Positions 8,301 to 15,747 of a stretch of 64,000 nucleotides of DNA are shown piece after piece; position 1 is the first letter of the stretch, and every line of letters starts with the position of its first letter. The notes under the pieces are model-generated. The model saw only the letters and a program-made list of their open reading frames with translations, was not told where the DNA came from and ran no database searches. Source of the stretch: Alsobacter sp045348435 (lineage in GTDB: Bacteria > Pseudomonadota > Alphaproteobacteria > Rhizobiales > Beijerinckiaceae); NCBI RefSeq assembly GCF_045348435.1, contig NZ_CP157484.1:930001-994000 (forward strand), given 5' to 3'. The translations under genes were made by a program, and so were the position numbers.

Positions 8301-9304
8301 AGACCGGGACCTACGACCCGCCGCCGCGCGCCGGCCCTGTCCAGCCCAGTCCGGCGCCCAGCATCGCGGGGCGGCCCTTTGCGGTCGTGGTCGACCTGCC
8401 GCTCGCGCGCCAGGAGCCCGCCATGCTCCAGGCGCTCGCGGTGACGGCCGAGCCCTGGCCGGGGCGTCTGGCCGTTTGGCGCTCCAGCGACGGCGGCGCG
8501 TTCGAGGCCGTGGCCTTCGCCGACCGACCCTGCGGGCTGGGCCGCCTCATCGCCCCGCTCGCGGCGGGGCCGCTCTGGCGCTGGGACGAGGCGGCCGAAC
8601 TGCGCATCACGCTCGGGTCCGGCGCCTTGCCTGACCCGTCCGACGCCGCCGCGCTGGCGCAGGCGACCCTGGTCGGCGTGCAGGGCGCGGACGACGCCTG
8701 GGAGGCGCTGTGCTTCGCCAGGTCCGAGCTGATCGGTCCCGGCCGGTGGCGGCTCTCGCGCCTGATCCGGGGGGTCGGCGGCTCGGAGGCCGCCGCGGCG
8801 CGCCCGGCTCCGGCCGGCTCGCTGGTCGCGCTGCTGGATTCGGCGCTGACGCCGCTCGGCGTGGGAGCGGCCAGTCTCGGCCGGGCCTACTCCTACCGGG
8901 TCGGCCCCGCCTCGCGCGGCAGCGACGACGCAGCCGTCACGGCCTTCTCGGCGAGTCCGGGCCCGGCCGCGCTGGCCTGCCTCTCTCCGGTCCGCGCACG
9001 GGCGACGCGCACGCCCGGCGGCGTCGGGCTGAGCTGGATCCGGCGGGGACGCATCGAGGCCGACGCCTGGGAGCCGGTCGAGATCCCGCTCGGCGAGGAG
9101 GCCGAGGCCTATGCGGTCGAGATCCTGCGCGGCGGCCAGGCGGTCCGGACGCTGGACTGCGCCGCGCCGCGCGCCCTCTACGCGGCGGCCGACGAGCTCG
9201 CCGACTTCGGCGCCGCCCAGACCCGCCTGGCGGTCCGCATCGCCCAGGTCAGCGCGGCCGTCGGCCGCGGCGCGGCGCTGACCGCCGACCTCCCCATCCT
9301 CTGA
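5390..9304 (+). CDS. GTA TIM-barrel host-specificity/baseplate megaprotein (g15-like)
   Basis: This 1304-residue protein is the central baseplate and host-contact protein. It starts with a Gly/Ala-rich hydrophobic segment (IGTALAGPIGGAIGQALG), as usual for the family. A glycoside-hydrolase-like TIM barrel follows in roughly residues 350-700, including GVDLWQPMGDWRD and KPILFVECGCPAVDKG. The later half contains phage tail-3 and receptor-side domains. The length matches the roughly 1300 residues of the Rhodobacter homologue. It overlaps the peptidase gene by 4 bases. The barrel is presumed to interact with cell surface glycans; enzymatic activity cannot be judged from sequence alone. Confidence 0.9.
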   Translation: MTTLILQAAGSAIGTALAGPIGGAIGQALGAASGSAIDGALLGGSGQKHVEGPRLKTLAGLGSTEGAPIARVYGRARIGGEAIWATRFEEVASTAKSGGGKGIGGAGASASTQTYSYYANLAVGLCEGPIAFVRRIWADGRELDQTTLSIRVHRGVEDQDPDPLIVAKEGADQAPAYRGLAYVVFERLPLAPFGDRVPQLSFEVVRPVAGLGARIRAVDLIPGAGEFVYAPDLVTREADFGVTTPENRHVLTHASDWAASLDALQALCPRLESVGLVAAWFGDDLRAGRCTIAPRVEGKGRSHAGVEWAAAGLKRQDARLVSLVDGRPAYGGTPSDASVMAAIRDLKARGLKVMLYPFVMMDVPAGNALPDPATGAPGQPPYPWRGRITCHPAPGVAGTPDATPAAGAQIAALFGAARREDFSVTEAGVAYAGPDEWSLRRQVLHYAHLAAAAGGVDTMLIGSELVGVTRTRSALGVYPAAALLAALAADVKAVVGPATKVVYAADWTEYGAHVPAPGELRFPLDPLWASPAIDAVGVDLWQPMGDWRDAPGHRDAALGRNAADPAYLAANVARGEGYDWYYADDAGRAAQARLPITDGAYGEPWVFRPKDFVNWWARPHVERTGGVEAGAPTAWVPQSKPILFVECGCPAVDKGANGPTAFPDPKSIEGRAPPFSRNFRDDLIQARAVSALLAHFDPASPGFDPADNPVSPLFGGRMVDPTRIHVWAWDARPFPAFPALSGVWSDAASWERGHWLTGRLEGAALDELVAAILEDWGAPAPGRMTVDGFVDGYVVDRPLSARAALEPLAALFGFDAAATGGMLSFSGRQAQPVATLTEDDLVPDRDGATLRLTRAQDSDLPGELTLGFIDADGDYARASVMSRRLEGASRRESQTEIAAALPRAAAARLADMALYDAWVGRETVQFGLRPGWLALEVGDCVRLPVDGAARPFRITRIRDAEQRDVTARAVETGTYDPPPRAGPVQPSPAPSIAGRPFAVVVDLPLARQEPAMLQALAVTAEPWPGRLAVWRSSDGGAFEAVAFADRPCGLGRLIAPLAAGPLWRWDEAAELRITLGSGALPDPSDAAALAQATLVGVQGADDAWEALCFARSELIGPGRWRLSRLIRGVGGSEAAAARPAPAGSLVALLDSALTPLGVGAASLGRAYSYRVGPASRGSDDAAVTAFSASPGPAALACLSPVRARATRTPGGVGLSWIRRGRIEADAWEPVEIPLGEEAEAYAVEILRGGQAVRTLDCAAPRALYAAADELADFGAAQTRLAVRIAQVSAAVGRGAALTADLPIL

Positions 9305-9323
9305 GCCGCATCGCGAGGCGAAC

Positions 9324-10739
9324 ATGACCGACACATCCCGGCTGGGGCTGCCCTATCTGGCGGCCGCCCAGGCCCAGAAGCACGTGACCCACAACGAGGC
9401 GCTCCAGATCCTGGACGGCCTGGTGCACTGCGCCGTGCTGGAGCGCGAGCGGAGCGCGCCGCCCGCCGCGCCTCAGGAGGGCGACCGCTACCTGCTGTCG
9501 GCGACGCCGGCCGGCGCCTTCCAGGGCCATGGGGGCGCCTTGGCGGCCTTCGACGACGGCGCCTGGCGCTTCCTGGCGCCGCGGGCCGGATGGCGCGTCT
9601 ATGTCGTGTCCGAAGGGCGCTTGAGGGTCTTCGACGGCGCCGCGTGGCGCGACTTCGACGAACTCGCGCGACGCCTCGCCGGCCTGGAGAGCCTGGGCCT
9701 GGGCCTGGGCGCCGCGCCGGACGCCGCGAACCCCTTCGTGGCCAAAATCAACAACGCCCTGTTCACGGCCAGGACGGCCGCCGAGGGCGGCACGGGCGAC
9801 CTGCGGGTGAAGCTGAACAAGAGCGCCGCGGCCGCCACGGCCTCGCATCTGCTCCAGTCCGGCTTCGAGGGCAGGGCCGAGACGGGGCTCGTGGGCGACG
9901 ATCGCTGGCGGCTGCGCGTCTCCGCCGACGGCGCCGTCTGGCGCGACAGCATCAGCGCCGATCCGGCGACCGGCGCGGTCAGTTTCCCGTCCGGTGCGGC
10001 GGGCCTGCCGCACGCCTTCAGGAACCTCGTCGTCAATGGCGACTTCGCCATCTCCCAGCGGGGGCCGGGCCCGTTCACCATCGCGGCGGCTGCGGTCTTC
10101 GGTCCCGACCGCTGGCTGCTGCAATCCGCCGCCGGAGCGACCGGGACCCTCGCGCGGACGCCCTTCGCGCCAGGCCAGACCGAGGTCCCCGGGGCCCGCT
10201 TCTTCGCCACGCTCTCGATCGCCGCCGCCGCCGCTGCGCCCCTTCCTGAACTCCAGACCCGGATGGAGGACGTGGCGGCGCTCGCCGGGCGTGCGGTCGT
10301 CGTGTCCTTCTCTTACCGGACGGCCTCCGCCGGCTTCGCGGCCGACCTTGCGCAGGCGTTCGGAGCCGGCGGGAGCCCCTCGGTCACGGGCCTGGGGCTG
10401 ACCCCGCTTGCGGCCTCTCCCACGTGGCGGCGCCAGACCATCCGGCTGACGCCGCCGGACCTCGCCGGCAAGACGGTCGGGCCGGGCTCCTTCCTGTCGT
10501 TTCGCGTGTTCAGGTCGGCTGCCGGAGCAGGGGCGATCGACATCGCCGACGTGCAGGTCGAGGAGGGCTCGGCCGCGACGCCTTTCGAGCGGCGTCCGCC
10601 CGCCGTCGAGACCGTCATGGCCCGGCGCTTCTTCCGCCGGACGGCGGCGGCCCAGAACCCCGCCGACCTCGCCTTCGAGATGCGGGACGCGCCCGTGGCG
10701 TCGGGGACCGGCCCCTTCGACTACTCCGCCAAACTGTGA
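9324..10739 (+). CDS. DUF2793 tail fibre / receptor-binding protein
   Basis: A 471-residue protein with an N-terminal DUF2793 domain (residues about 1-115: LPYLAAAQAQKHVTHNEALQ, then GDRYLLSATPAG). This domain anchors fibres in GTA-like particles. The C-terminal half (about residues 230-470) starts NLVVNGDFAISQRGPGPFT and looks like a carbohydrate-binding sandwich common in phage fibres. No catalytic motif is evident. It follows g15 by 19 bases and precedes the endolysin, so it is probably part of the same operon. Its exact receptor is unknown. Confidence 0.75.
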   Translation: MTDTSRLGLPYLAAAQAQKHVTHNEALQILDGLVHCAVLERERSAPPAAPQEGDRYLLSATPAGAFQGHGGALAAFDDGAWRFLAPRAGWRVYVVSEGRLRVFDGAAWRDFDELARRLAGLESLGLGLGAAPDAANPFVAKINNALFTARTAAEGGTGDLRVKLNKSAAAATASHLLQSGFEGRAETGLVGDDRWRLRVSADGAVWRDSISADPATGAVSFPSGAAGLPHAFRNLVVNGDFAISQRGPGPFTIAAAAVFGPDRWLLQSAAGATGTLARTPFAPGQTEVPGARFFATLSIAAAAAAPLPELQTRMEDVAALAGRAVVVSFSYRTASAGFAADLAQAFGAGGSPSVTGLGLTPLAASPTWRRQTIRLTPPDLAGKTVGPGSFLSFRVFRSAAGAGAIDIADVQVEEGSAATPFERRPPAVETVMARRFFRRTAAAQNPADLAFEMRDAPVASGTGPFDYSAKL

Positions 10740-10747
10740 GGGGCGCG

Positions 10748-11518
10748 ATGCAGGACGATTTCGAACGGGCCGTGGCGCTCGTCTTCGGGCTCGAGGGCGG
10801 CTACGTCTCCCACCCGCTGGATCCAGGCGGCCCCACGCGCTTTGGCGTCACCAAGGCGGCGCTGGCCCTCGCCCGCGGCAGGCCGGTCTCCGACGCCGAC
10901 GTGATGACGCTCGGCCAGGCCGAGGCGAAGCAGATCTACCGCGCCCGCTACTGGGACGCGGTCCACGCCGAAGCGTTGCCCGCCGGAGTGAATCTCGCGG
11001 TGTTCGATTGCGCCGTGAACTCCGGTCCCGGCCGGGCTCTGGCCCTGCTCCGGCAGGCGCTGGCGCTGCCCCGCTCGGACGCGTCCGACGCCGCCATGCT
11101 GGAGGCCGCCCGCCGGGCCGATCCGGCCGGGCTGATCTCCGAGGTTTGCCGCCTCAGGCTGCGCTTCCTTCAGCGCCTGCCGACCTGGCCCGTCTTCGGC
11201 CGCGGCTGGACGAGGCGCGTCGGCCTCATCGAACGCGAAGCGCTGGCGATGGCCGGCGTTTCGGTCCGCCCGCCCGCGTCGGGCGGCGGTCCCGCACAGG
11301 AGAGCAAAGCCATGGACCTCGTCAAACCCATCCTCCAGAGCCGCACGGTCTGGTCCAACCTGATCGGCCTTGCGGCCGTCAGCCTCTCGGCCCTCGGCTT
11401 CGACACCTCGCAGCTGGACGCCGGAAAATTCGCCGACACCAGCCTGCAGGTCGTCGCCGGCCTCAGCTTCATCGCCTCCACGGCGTTCCGGATCGTGGCG
11501 ACGCGCCGCCTGAGCTGA
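10748..11518 (+). CDS. GH108 endolysin with C-terminal two-helix holin-like domain
   Basis: A 256-residue protein. Residues 1-175 form a glycoside hydrolase 108 lysozyme, with the putative catalytic Glu16 in LEGGYVSHPLDPGG, then TRFGVTK and the late ARYWDAVHAE and FDCAVNSG blocks. The last 68 residues are a distinct domain with two hydrophobic helices (VWSNLIGLAAVSLSALGF and LQVVAGLSFIASTAF) and a basic end, the layout of a small holin. An in-frame ATG at 11312 with its own ribosome binding site could make this part separately. The gene starts 8 bases after the fibre gene and would act at lysis to release particles. Confidence 0.8.
   Translation: MQDDFERAVALVFGLEGGYVSHPLDPGGPTRFGVTKAALALARGRPVSDADVMTLGQAEAKQIYRARYWDAVHAEALPAGVNLAVFDCAVNSGPGRALALLRQALALPRSDASDAAMLEAARRADPAGLISEVCRLRLRFLQRLPTWPVFGRGWTRRVGLIEREALAMAGVSVRPPASGGGPAQESKAMDLVKPILQSRTVWSNLIGLAAVSLSALGFDTSQLDAGKFADTSLQVVAGLSFIASTAFRIVATRRLS
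11298..11314 (+). promoter_or_regulatory. Possible internal ribosome binding site and start for a holin-like fragment
   Basis: AGGAGAG at 11298-11304 lies seven bases before an in-frame ATG at 11312. Translation from here would give a 68-residue protein starting MDLVKPILQSRTVW with two membrane helices. This is seen directly; use of the start is inferred. Confidence 0.45.
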
Positions 11519-11528
11519 TTCGGGCTGG

Positions 11529-11553
11529 GCCCGGCGGCGAATTGTCGCCGGGC
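11529..11553 (+). terminator. Hairpin after the endolysin gene
   Basis: Arms GCCCGGCG (11529-11536) and CGCCGGGC (11546-11553) enclose a 9-base loop, 10 bases after the endolysin stop. There is no T-run after it, so it could be a weak intrinsic terminator or only an RNA-stabilising hairpin at the end of the GTA operon. Confidence 0.5.
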
Positions 11554-11596
11554 TCATTCAGCCCCGGTTCAGGAACGATGCCGCTTCCTACCCGCG

Positions 11597-11929
11597 ATGG
11601 CACAGTTTTCCTGGATCATGATGGCGGCCGTTGCGGTCGTTGCGACATATTCCCTGTCCGCCGCGCGGGCCTCCGAATCCGAAGTGCCGAAGCTGGTGGG
11701 GTGCCTCGGCGAGAGCGAAATTCGCGAGGAGGTCGCCGCCAAGCGCGTCGTGCCGCAGGTCTCGGCCTTGCGGGCCGCCCGCGGCGCCTTGGGCGGGGAG
11801 GCGGTGCGCGCGCGCCTCTGCCGGCACGACGGCGGGCTCGTTTACGCCATCACGGCCTTGAAGCGGGACGGAAGGGTCGTCAGGGTGTATGTGGACGCCC
11901 AGACCGGCAAGGTCATGGGATCGCGCTGA
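11597..11929 (+). CDS. Small secreted PepSY-like protein upstream of FeuPQ-type system (FeuN candidate)
   Basis: A 110-residue protein with a signal peptide (WIMMAAVAVVATYSLSAARA, cleavage probably near residue 25). The mature domain ends with the PepSY-type strand pattern YAITALKRDGRVVRVYVDAQTGKV. It lies 24 bases before a FeuP-like response regulator. In rhizobia the FeuPQ system is held in check by a small periplasmic protein, FeuN, encoded immediately upstream. Position, export signal and size all suit that role, but I cannot confirm homology by eye. It would act in the periplasm on the sensor domain of the neighbouring kinase. Confidence 0.65.
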   Translation: MAQFSWIMMAAVAVVATYSLSAARASESEVPKLVGCLGESEIREEVAAKRVVPQVSALRAARGALGGEAVRARLCRHDGGLVYAITALKRDGRVVRVYVDAQTGKVMGSR

Positions 11930-11953
11930 CCCGAACCGACCAAGGATGACATC

Positions 11954-12625
11954 GTGCGCCTGCTCGTCGTCGAGGACGACAAGGACCTGAACCGCCAGAT
12001 CGTCTCCGCGCTGGAACAGGCCGGATACGCCGTCGACCGCGCCTTCGACGGCGAGGAAGGCTGCCATCTGGGCGAGAACGAACCCTATGACGCCGTGATC
12101 CTGGATCTTGGCCTGCCCAAGCTCGACGGGGTCGGAGTGCTCCAGGCCTGGCGCCGCGCCGGCAAGGCGATGCCGGTGATCATCCTCACCGCGCGCGACC
12201 GCTGGAGCGACAAGGTGCAGGGCTTCGATGCGGGCGCGGACGACTACGTCACCAAGCCTTTCCACATGGAGGAGATCCTCGCGCGGGTGCGCGCCGTACT
12301 GCGCCGCGCCGCCGGGCACGCCACCAGCGAACTCGTATGCGGGCCCGTGCGGCTCGACACGCGGGCGGGACGCGTCACCGTGGACGGCAATCCGGTGAAG
12401 CTGACGTCCCACGAATACCGGCTGATGGCCTACCTCATGCACCATGTCGGGCGCGTGGTGTCCCGCACGGAGATCGTCGAGCACCTCTACGACCAGGACT
12501 TCGACCGTGACTCCAACACCATCGAGGTGTTCGTCGGCCGGCTCCGCCGCAAGCTGGGCGTCGACGTGATCCAGACCGTGCGTGGACTCGGCTACGTCCT
12601 TCAGGCGCCGACCGGCCAGCCATGA
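11954..12625 (+). CDS. feuP: OmpR-family response regulator (FeuP/PhoP-like)
   Basis: A 223-residue regulator with receiver domain (residues 1-115; acidic pocket EDD at 7-9, phospho-acceptor Asp51 in VILDLGLPKLDG, Lys in VTKPFHMEE). A winged-helix DNA-binding domain follows (about 125-218; VKLTSHEYRLMAYLMHHVG, RDSNTIEVFVGRLRRKLGV, VRGLGYVLQ). The text closely resembles rhizobial FeuP, especially RDRWSDKVQGFDAGADDYV and LYDQDFDRDSNTIEVF. Translation begins at a GTG. It is followed 28 bases later by its kinase. In rhizobia FeuP controls envelope and osmotic-adaptation genes; here the targets are unknown. Confidence 0.8.
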   Translation: MRLLVVEDDKDLNRQIVSALEQAGYAVDRAFDGEEGCHLGENEPYDAVILDLGLPKLDGVGVLQAWRRAGKAMPVIILTARDRWSDKVQGFDAGADDYVTKPFHMEEILARVRAVLRRAAGHATSELVCGPVRLDTRAGRVTVDGNPVKLTSHEYRLMAYLMHHVGRVVSRTEIVEHLYDQDFDRDSNTIEVFVGRLRRKLGVDVIQTVRGLGYVLQAPTGQP

Positions 12626-12653
12626 CGCCCCGGCGGCGCGAGCGGAGCGCCTG

Positions 12654-14045
12654 ATGGTCCTGCGCCGCTACTCCCTCCGCAAGCGCCAGTCCATCGCGAC
12701 GCGGCTGTTCGTGTCGTCCGCGGCCTGGAGCCTAGCCATCCTGCTGGTGGCGGGGGTGATCCTGTCCACCATCAACCGGCGCACGACCGAACACGCCTTC
12801 GACGAGCGGCTGCACGTCTATTTGAAATCGCTGGTGGCGGACGTCGCGTCCCCGAACGACAGCGAGCGCTCCGACCCCTACAGCCTGGGCGAGCCGCGCT
12901 TCGACCTGCCGCTTTCCGGCTGGTACTGGCAGATCACCCGCATCGATCGCGACGCGCCCGACATCAAGGGCTCGACCTCCCTGTTCGGGGGCCGCCTGCT
13001 GTCGCTGGCGGCCAGCAACGTCAAGGCCAAGGCGGGCGAGCTTCGCGAGGGCTACGCGACCGGGCCGGACGAACGGCGCCTTCGCATGGTCGAGCGGGTC
13101 ATCGATCTGGGCGAGGACGGCAAGTTCCTGATCCAGGTGGCGGCCGACGCCGGCGAGATCGAGGCGGCCATCGACAGCTTCCGCTGGGCGCTGGGCCTCA
13201 CCTTCACGCTGCTCGGGTTGGCGCTGGTGGCCACCACCGTGTTCCAGGTCCGCTTCGGCCTGCTGCCGCTGGCCCGGCTCTCGGCCGGCGTGGGCGCCAT
13301 CCGCAGGGGCGAGGCGGATCACGTCTCCGGCGAGTTCCCGGACGACATCGCTCCAGTCGCCTCGGAGGTGAACCTGCTGATCGATTCCAACCGCGAGATC
13401 CTTGAACGCGCCCGCACCCAGGTGGGCAACCTCGCCCATGCGCTGAAGACGCCGCTCAGCGTCGTCATCAACGAGGCCGCCGCCGAGGGAGGCCCGCTCG
13501 CCGCCAAGGTGCAGGAGCAGGCGGCCATCATGCGCGACCAGGTGAACTGGTATCTCGAACGCGCCCGCGCGGCCGCCCGGGCCGGCTCCGTCGGCGCGTC
13601 GACGGCCGTGGAGCCGATCGTGGACGGCATCCTGCGCACGGCCGCCAAGATCCATGGCGACCGCGCCATCGTGTTCGACGGCGAGGTCGCGCCCGACACG
13701 CTGTTCAGGGGCGAGCGCCAGGACATCGAGGAGATGATCGGCAATCTGGTCGACAATGGCGGCAAGTGGGCGGCCACCCACGTCCATGTCGACGTGCGGC
13801 CGGCGGACCCCAAGGACGGCCGGATCTACCTGCGCATCCAGGTGGACGACGACGGGCCGGGACTCCCCAAGGAAGCCTGGACCAGCATGCTGCGCCGCGG
13901 CGCGCGCCTGGACGAGTCGAAGCCCGGCTCCGGCCTCGGGCTGTCCATCGTGTCGGACCTCGCCACCCTGTATGGCGGCGCCCTCGTGCTGGGCGCGTCG
14001 CCGCTGGGCGGATTGCGGGCCGAACTGACGCTGCCGGCCGCCTGA
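12654..14045 (+). CDS. feuQ: Sensor histidine kinase (FeuQ/PhoQ-like)
   Basis: A 463-residue membrane kinase. The first membrane helix is near residues 18-38 (RLFVSSAAWSLAILLVAGVI), a periplasmic sensor of about 140 residues follows, and a second helix (LGLTFTLLGLALVATTVF) leads into a HAMP-like linker. The phospho-acceptor His262 lies in NLAHALKTPLSVVINEA, the variant H-box of PhoQ-type kinases. The ATPase has LVDNGGKWA (N box), DDDGPGLP (G1) and SGLGLSIVSDL (G2). The ATG at 12654 lies after the regulator stop; an upstream in-frame ATG would overlap that gene. It probably signals to the FeuP-like regulator under control of the small periplasmic protein upstream. Confidence 0.8.
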   Translation: MVLRRYSLRKRQSIATRLFVSSAAWSLAILLVAGVILSTINRRTTEHAFDERLHVYLKSLVADVASPNDSERSDPYSLGEPRFDLPLSGWYWQITRIDRDAPDIKGSTSLFGGRLLSLAASNVKAKAGELREGYATGPDERRLRMVERVIDLGEDGKFLIQVAADAGEIEAAIDSFRWALGLTFTLLGLALVATTVFQVRFGLLPLARLSAGVGAIRRGEADHVSGEFPDDIAPVASEVNLLIDSNREILERARTQVGNLAHALKTPLSVVINEAAAEGGPLAAKVQEQAAIMRDQVNWYLERARAAARAGSVGASTAVEPIVDGILRTAAKIHGDRAIVFDGEVAPDTLFRGERQDIEEMIGNLVDNGGKWAATHVHVDVRPADPKDGRIYLRIQVDDDGPGLPKEAWTSMLRRGARLDESKPGSGLGLSIVSDLATLYGGALVLGASPLGGLRAELTLPAA

Positions 14046-14127
14046 GCGCCCGCGTCCGTACGCATCCGGATGCCGCAGGGGCGCGAATTGGCGTGACGCC
14101 GAGGCCAAGGCCCGGTAATCGAACGAC

Positions 14128-15249
14128 ATGCTCGTCTGGATCATCATGGCCCTGATGACCGGCGCCGCCGTGTTCGCTGTCATCGGGCCGCTCGGCCGCG
14201 ACCGGCCCGCCCCGGAGGCTTCGCCCGAAGCCGCCACCGACGCGCTTTTCTATCGCTCGCAGATCGCCGACATCGAGCGTGACGCAGAGCGCGGCCTCAT
14301 CGAGCCGGCCGAGGCCGAGACCGCCAAGGTGGAGGCGGCCCGTCGGTTGCTGGCCGCGGCGCGGCGCGGCCAGAGCGATGGAAAGCCCTCCACGGCGCAG
14401 GGACGCCGCCGGCTCGCCTCGGCGCTCGCTTTGGTCGGGGTGCCGCTCCTCAGCCTGGGGCTCTATCTGGGCCTCGGCAATCCCAACATCGCCGACCAGC
14501 CCCTGAGGGACCGGGCGGCGAAATCCGGCTCGGAGCTCGGCATCGACCAGGCGGTGGCCAAGATCGAGGAGCACCTCGCCGCCAATCCCCAGGATGGACG
14601 CGGCTTCGAGGTGGTCGGCCCGGTCTATATGAGCCGAGGCCGCTACGACGACGCGCAGCGCGCCTTCGAGAACGCCATCCGCCTGCTGGGCGAGAACGGC
14701 GAGCGATTCGAGAAGCTCGGCGAAGCGCAGGTCGCCTCCGCCGAGGGCGTCGTCACGGCGGCGGCCCGCCAGAGCGTCGAGAAGGCGCTCTCGCTCGACC
14801 CGAAGCTCGTGAAGGCGCGGTTCTACCGGGCGCTCGCTTTCGAGCAGGACGGGGCGATCGACCAGGCCCTGGCCATCTATGGCGAGCTCGCCAGCGAGGC
14901 GCCTCTCGGCAGCCCCGTGCGGATCCGCCTGAACGAGAAGATCGCTTCGCTGGGCGGCTCGCCGCCGGACCAGCCGACCGGCCCCGCGGCGGACGCCATC
15001 GCGTCCATGCCGGCCGGCGAGCGCCAGGACGCGATCCGCTCCATGGTGGCGGGTCTGGACGCGCGGCTTGCGGCGAATGGCGCGGATGTCGAAGGGTGGT
15101 TGCGGCTGGTCCGCTCCTATATGGTCCTGGGCGAGCCCGCGAAGGCGCGAGACGCCCTGGCGCGCGCCCGGGCGTCGCTGGCCGGCGACGCTCCCGGCCT
15201 CGGCCGGATCGAGGCGCTGGGCCGGGAACTGAAGATCGAAGGCTCCTGA
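14128..15249 (+). CDS. ccmI: Cytochrome c maturation protein CcmI (CycH)
   Basis: A 373-residue inner-membrane protein that carries apocytochrome c to the haem ligation complex. An N-terminal membrane helix (MLVWIIMALMTGAAVFAVIG) is followed by the conserved FYRSQIADIERDAERGLI segment. A second helix (ASALALVGVPLLSLGLYLGL) leads to a TPR-rich periplasmic domain (GRGFEVVGPVYMSRGRYDDA and repeats to the C-terminus). It is the first gene of a tight ccmI-ccmE-ccmF-ccmH operon and is separated from ccmE by 4 bases. Length and architecture match alphaproteobacterial CycH. Confidence 0.92.
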   Translation: MLVWIIMALMTGAAVFAVIGPLGRDRPAPEASPEAATDALFYRSQIADIERDAERGLIEPAEAETAKVEAARRLLAAARRGQSDGKPSTAQGRRRLASALALVGVPLLSLGLYLGLGNPNIADQPLRDRAAKSGSELGIDQAVAKIEEHLAANPQDGRGFEVVGPVYMSRGRYDDAQRAFENAIRLLGENGERFEKLGEAQVASAEGVVTAAARQSVEKALSLDPKLVKARFYRALAFEQDGAIDQALAIYGELASEAPLGSPVRIRLNEKIASLGGSPPDQPTGPAADAIASMPAGERQDAIRSMVAGLDARLAANGADVEGWLRLVRSYMVLGEPAKARDALARARASLAGDAPGLGRIEALGRELKIEGS

Positions 15250-15253
15250 CGCC

Positions 15254-15745
15254 ATGACCCGCAAGCAGCGCCGTCTCTCCCTGATCGCCCTGGCGCTCGC
15301 CGTTTTGGGAACGGCGGCCGGGTTGGTGCTCTTCGCCCTCAACGACAGCATCGTGTTCTTCTACGGGCCCACGGACGTCGTCGAGAAAGCGATCAAGCCC
15401 GGCACGAGGTTCCGCATCGGCGGGCTGGTGAAGGAAGGCAGCATCCAGCGCGGCCCGGACCAGACCGTGCGCTTCGAGGTCACCGACACCAACCGCGCCG
15501 TCCCGGTCACCTATCAGGGCCTGCTGCCCGACCTGTTCCGGGACGGGCAGGGCGTGGTCGCCGAAGGCGCGCTCCAGCCCTCCGGCGAGTTCAGGGCCGA
15601 CAGCGTCCTCGCCAAGCACGACGAGAACTACATGCCAAAGGAGGTCGCCGAGGCCCTGAAGAAGCAGGGTGTCTGGCAGCCTTCCGCCGCCTCCGCAGGC
15701 TCGGCCGCCAAGCCGGCTTCGGCCGAAGCCAAACCGGGATCGTGA
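15254..15745 (+). CDS. ccmE: Cytochrome c maturation haem chaperone CcmE (CycJ)
   Basis: A 163-residue membrane-anchored periplasmic chaperone. The N-terminus is basic and followed by one membrane helix (LIALALAVLGTAAGLVLFAL). The OB-fold contains FRIGGLVKEGSI and VPVTYQGLLPDLFRDGQGVVAEG. His122 in LAKHDENYMPKEV is the residue that binds haem covalently. The C-terminal tail is rich in Ala, Ser and Lys and probably unstructured. Its end lies next to the start of ccmF. Confidence 0.95.
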   Translation: MTRKQRRLSLIALALAVLGTAAGLVLFALNDSIVFFYGPTDVVEKAIKPGTRFRIGGLVKEGSIQRGPDQTVRFEVTDTNRAVPVTYQGLLPDLFRDGQGVVAEGALQPSGEFRADSVLAKHDENYMPKEVAEALKKQGVWQPSAASAGSAAKPASAEAKPGS

Positions 15746-15747
15746 CC

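Noticed and set aside
5093..9334. Very long open frame on the minus strand opposite the GTA baseplate gene
   Set aside because: It mirrors the real plus-strand gene in a GC-rich genome, is dominated by Arg, Gly, Ala and Asp without motifs, and spans several real gene borders.
118..11518. Ordinary prophage
   Set aside because: Every recognised family matches the conserved GTA order, and no integrase, repressor, replication gene or attachment repeat was seen. The head genes are outside the window, so this is a strong preference and not proof.
14062..14073. Palindrome GCATCCGGATGC between the FeuQ-like kinase and ccmI
   Set aside because: It is only 12 bases, has no loop, no T-run and no second copy that I found, so I do not call it an operator or terminator.
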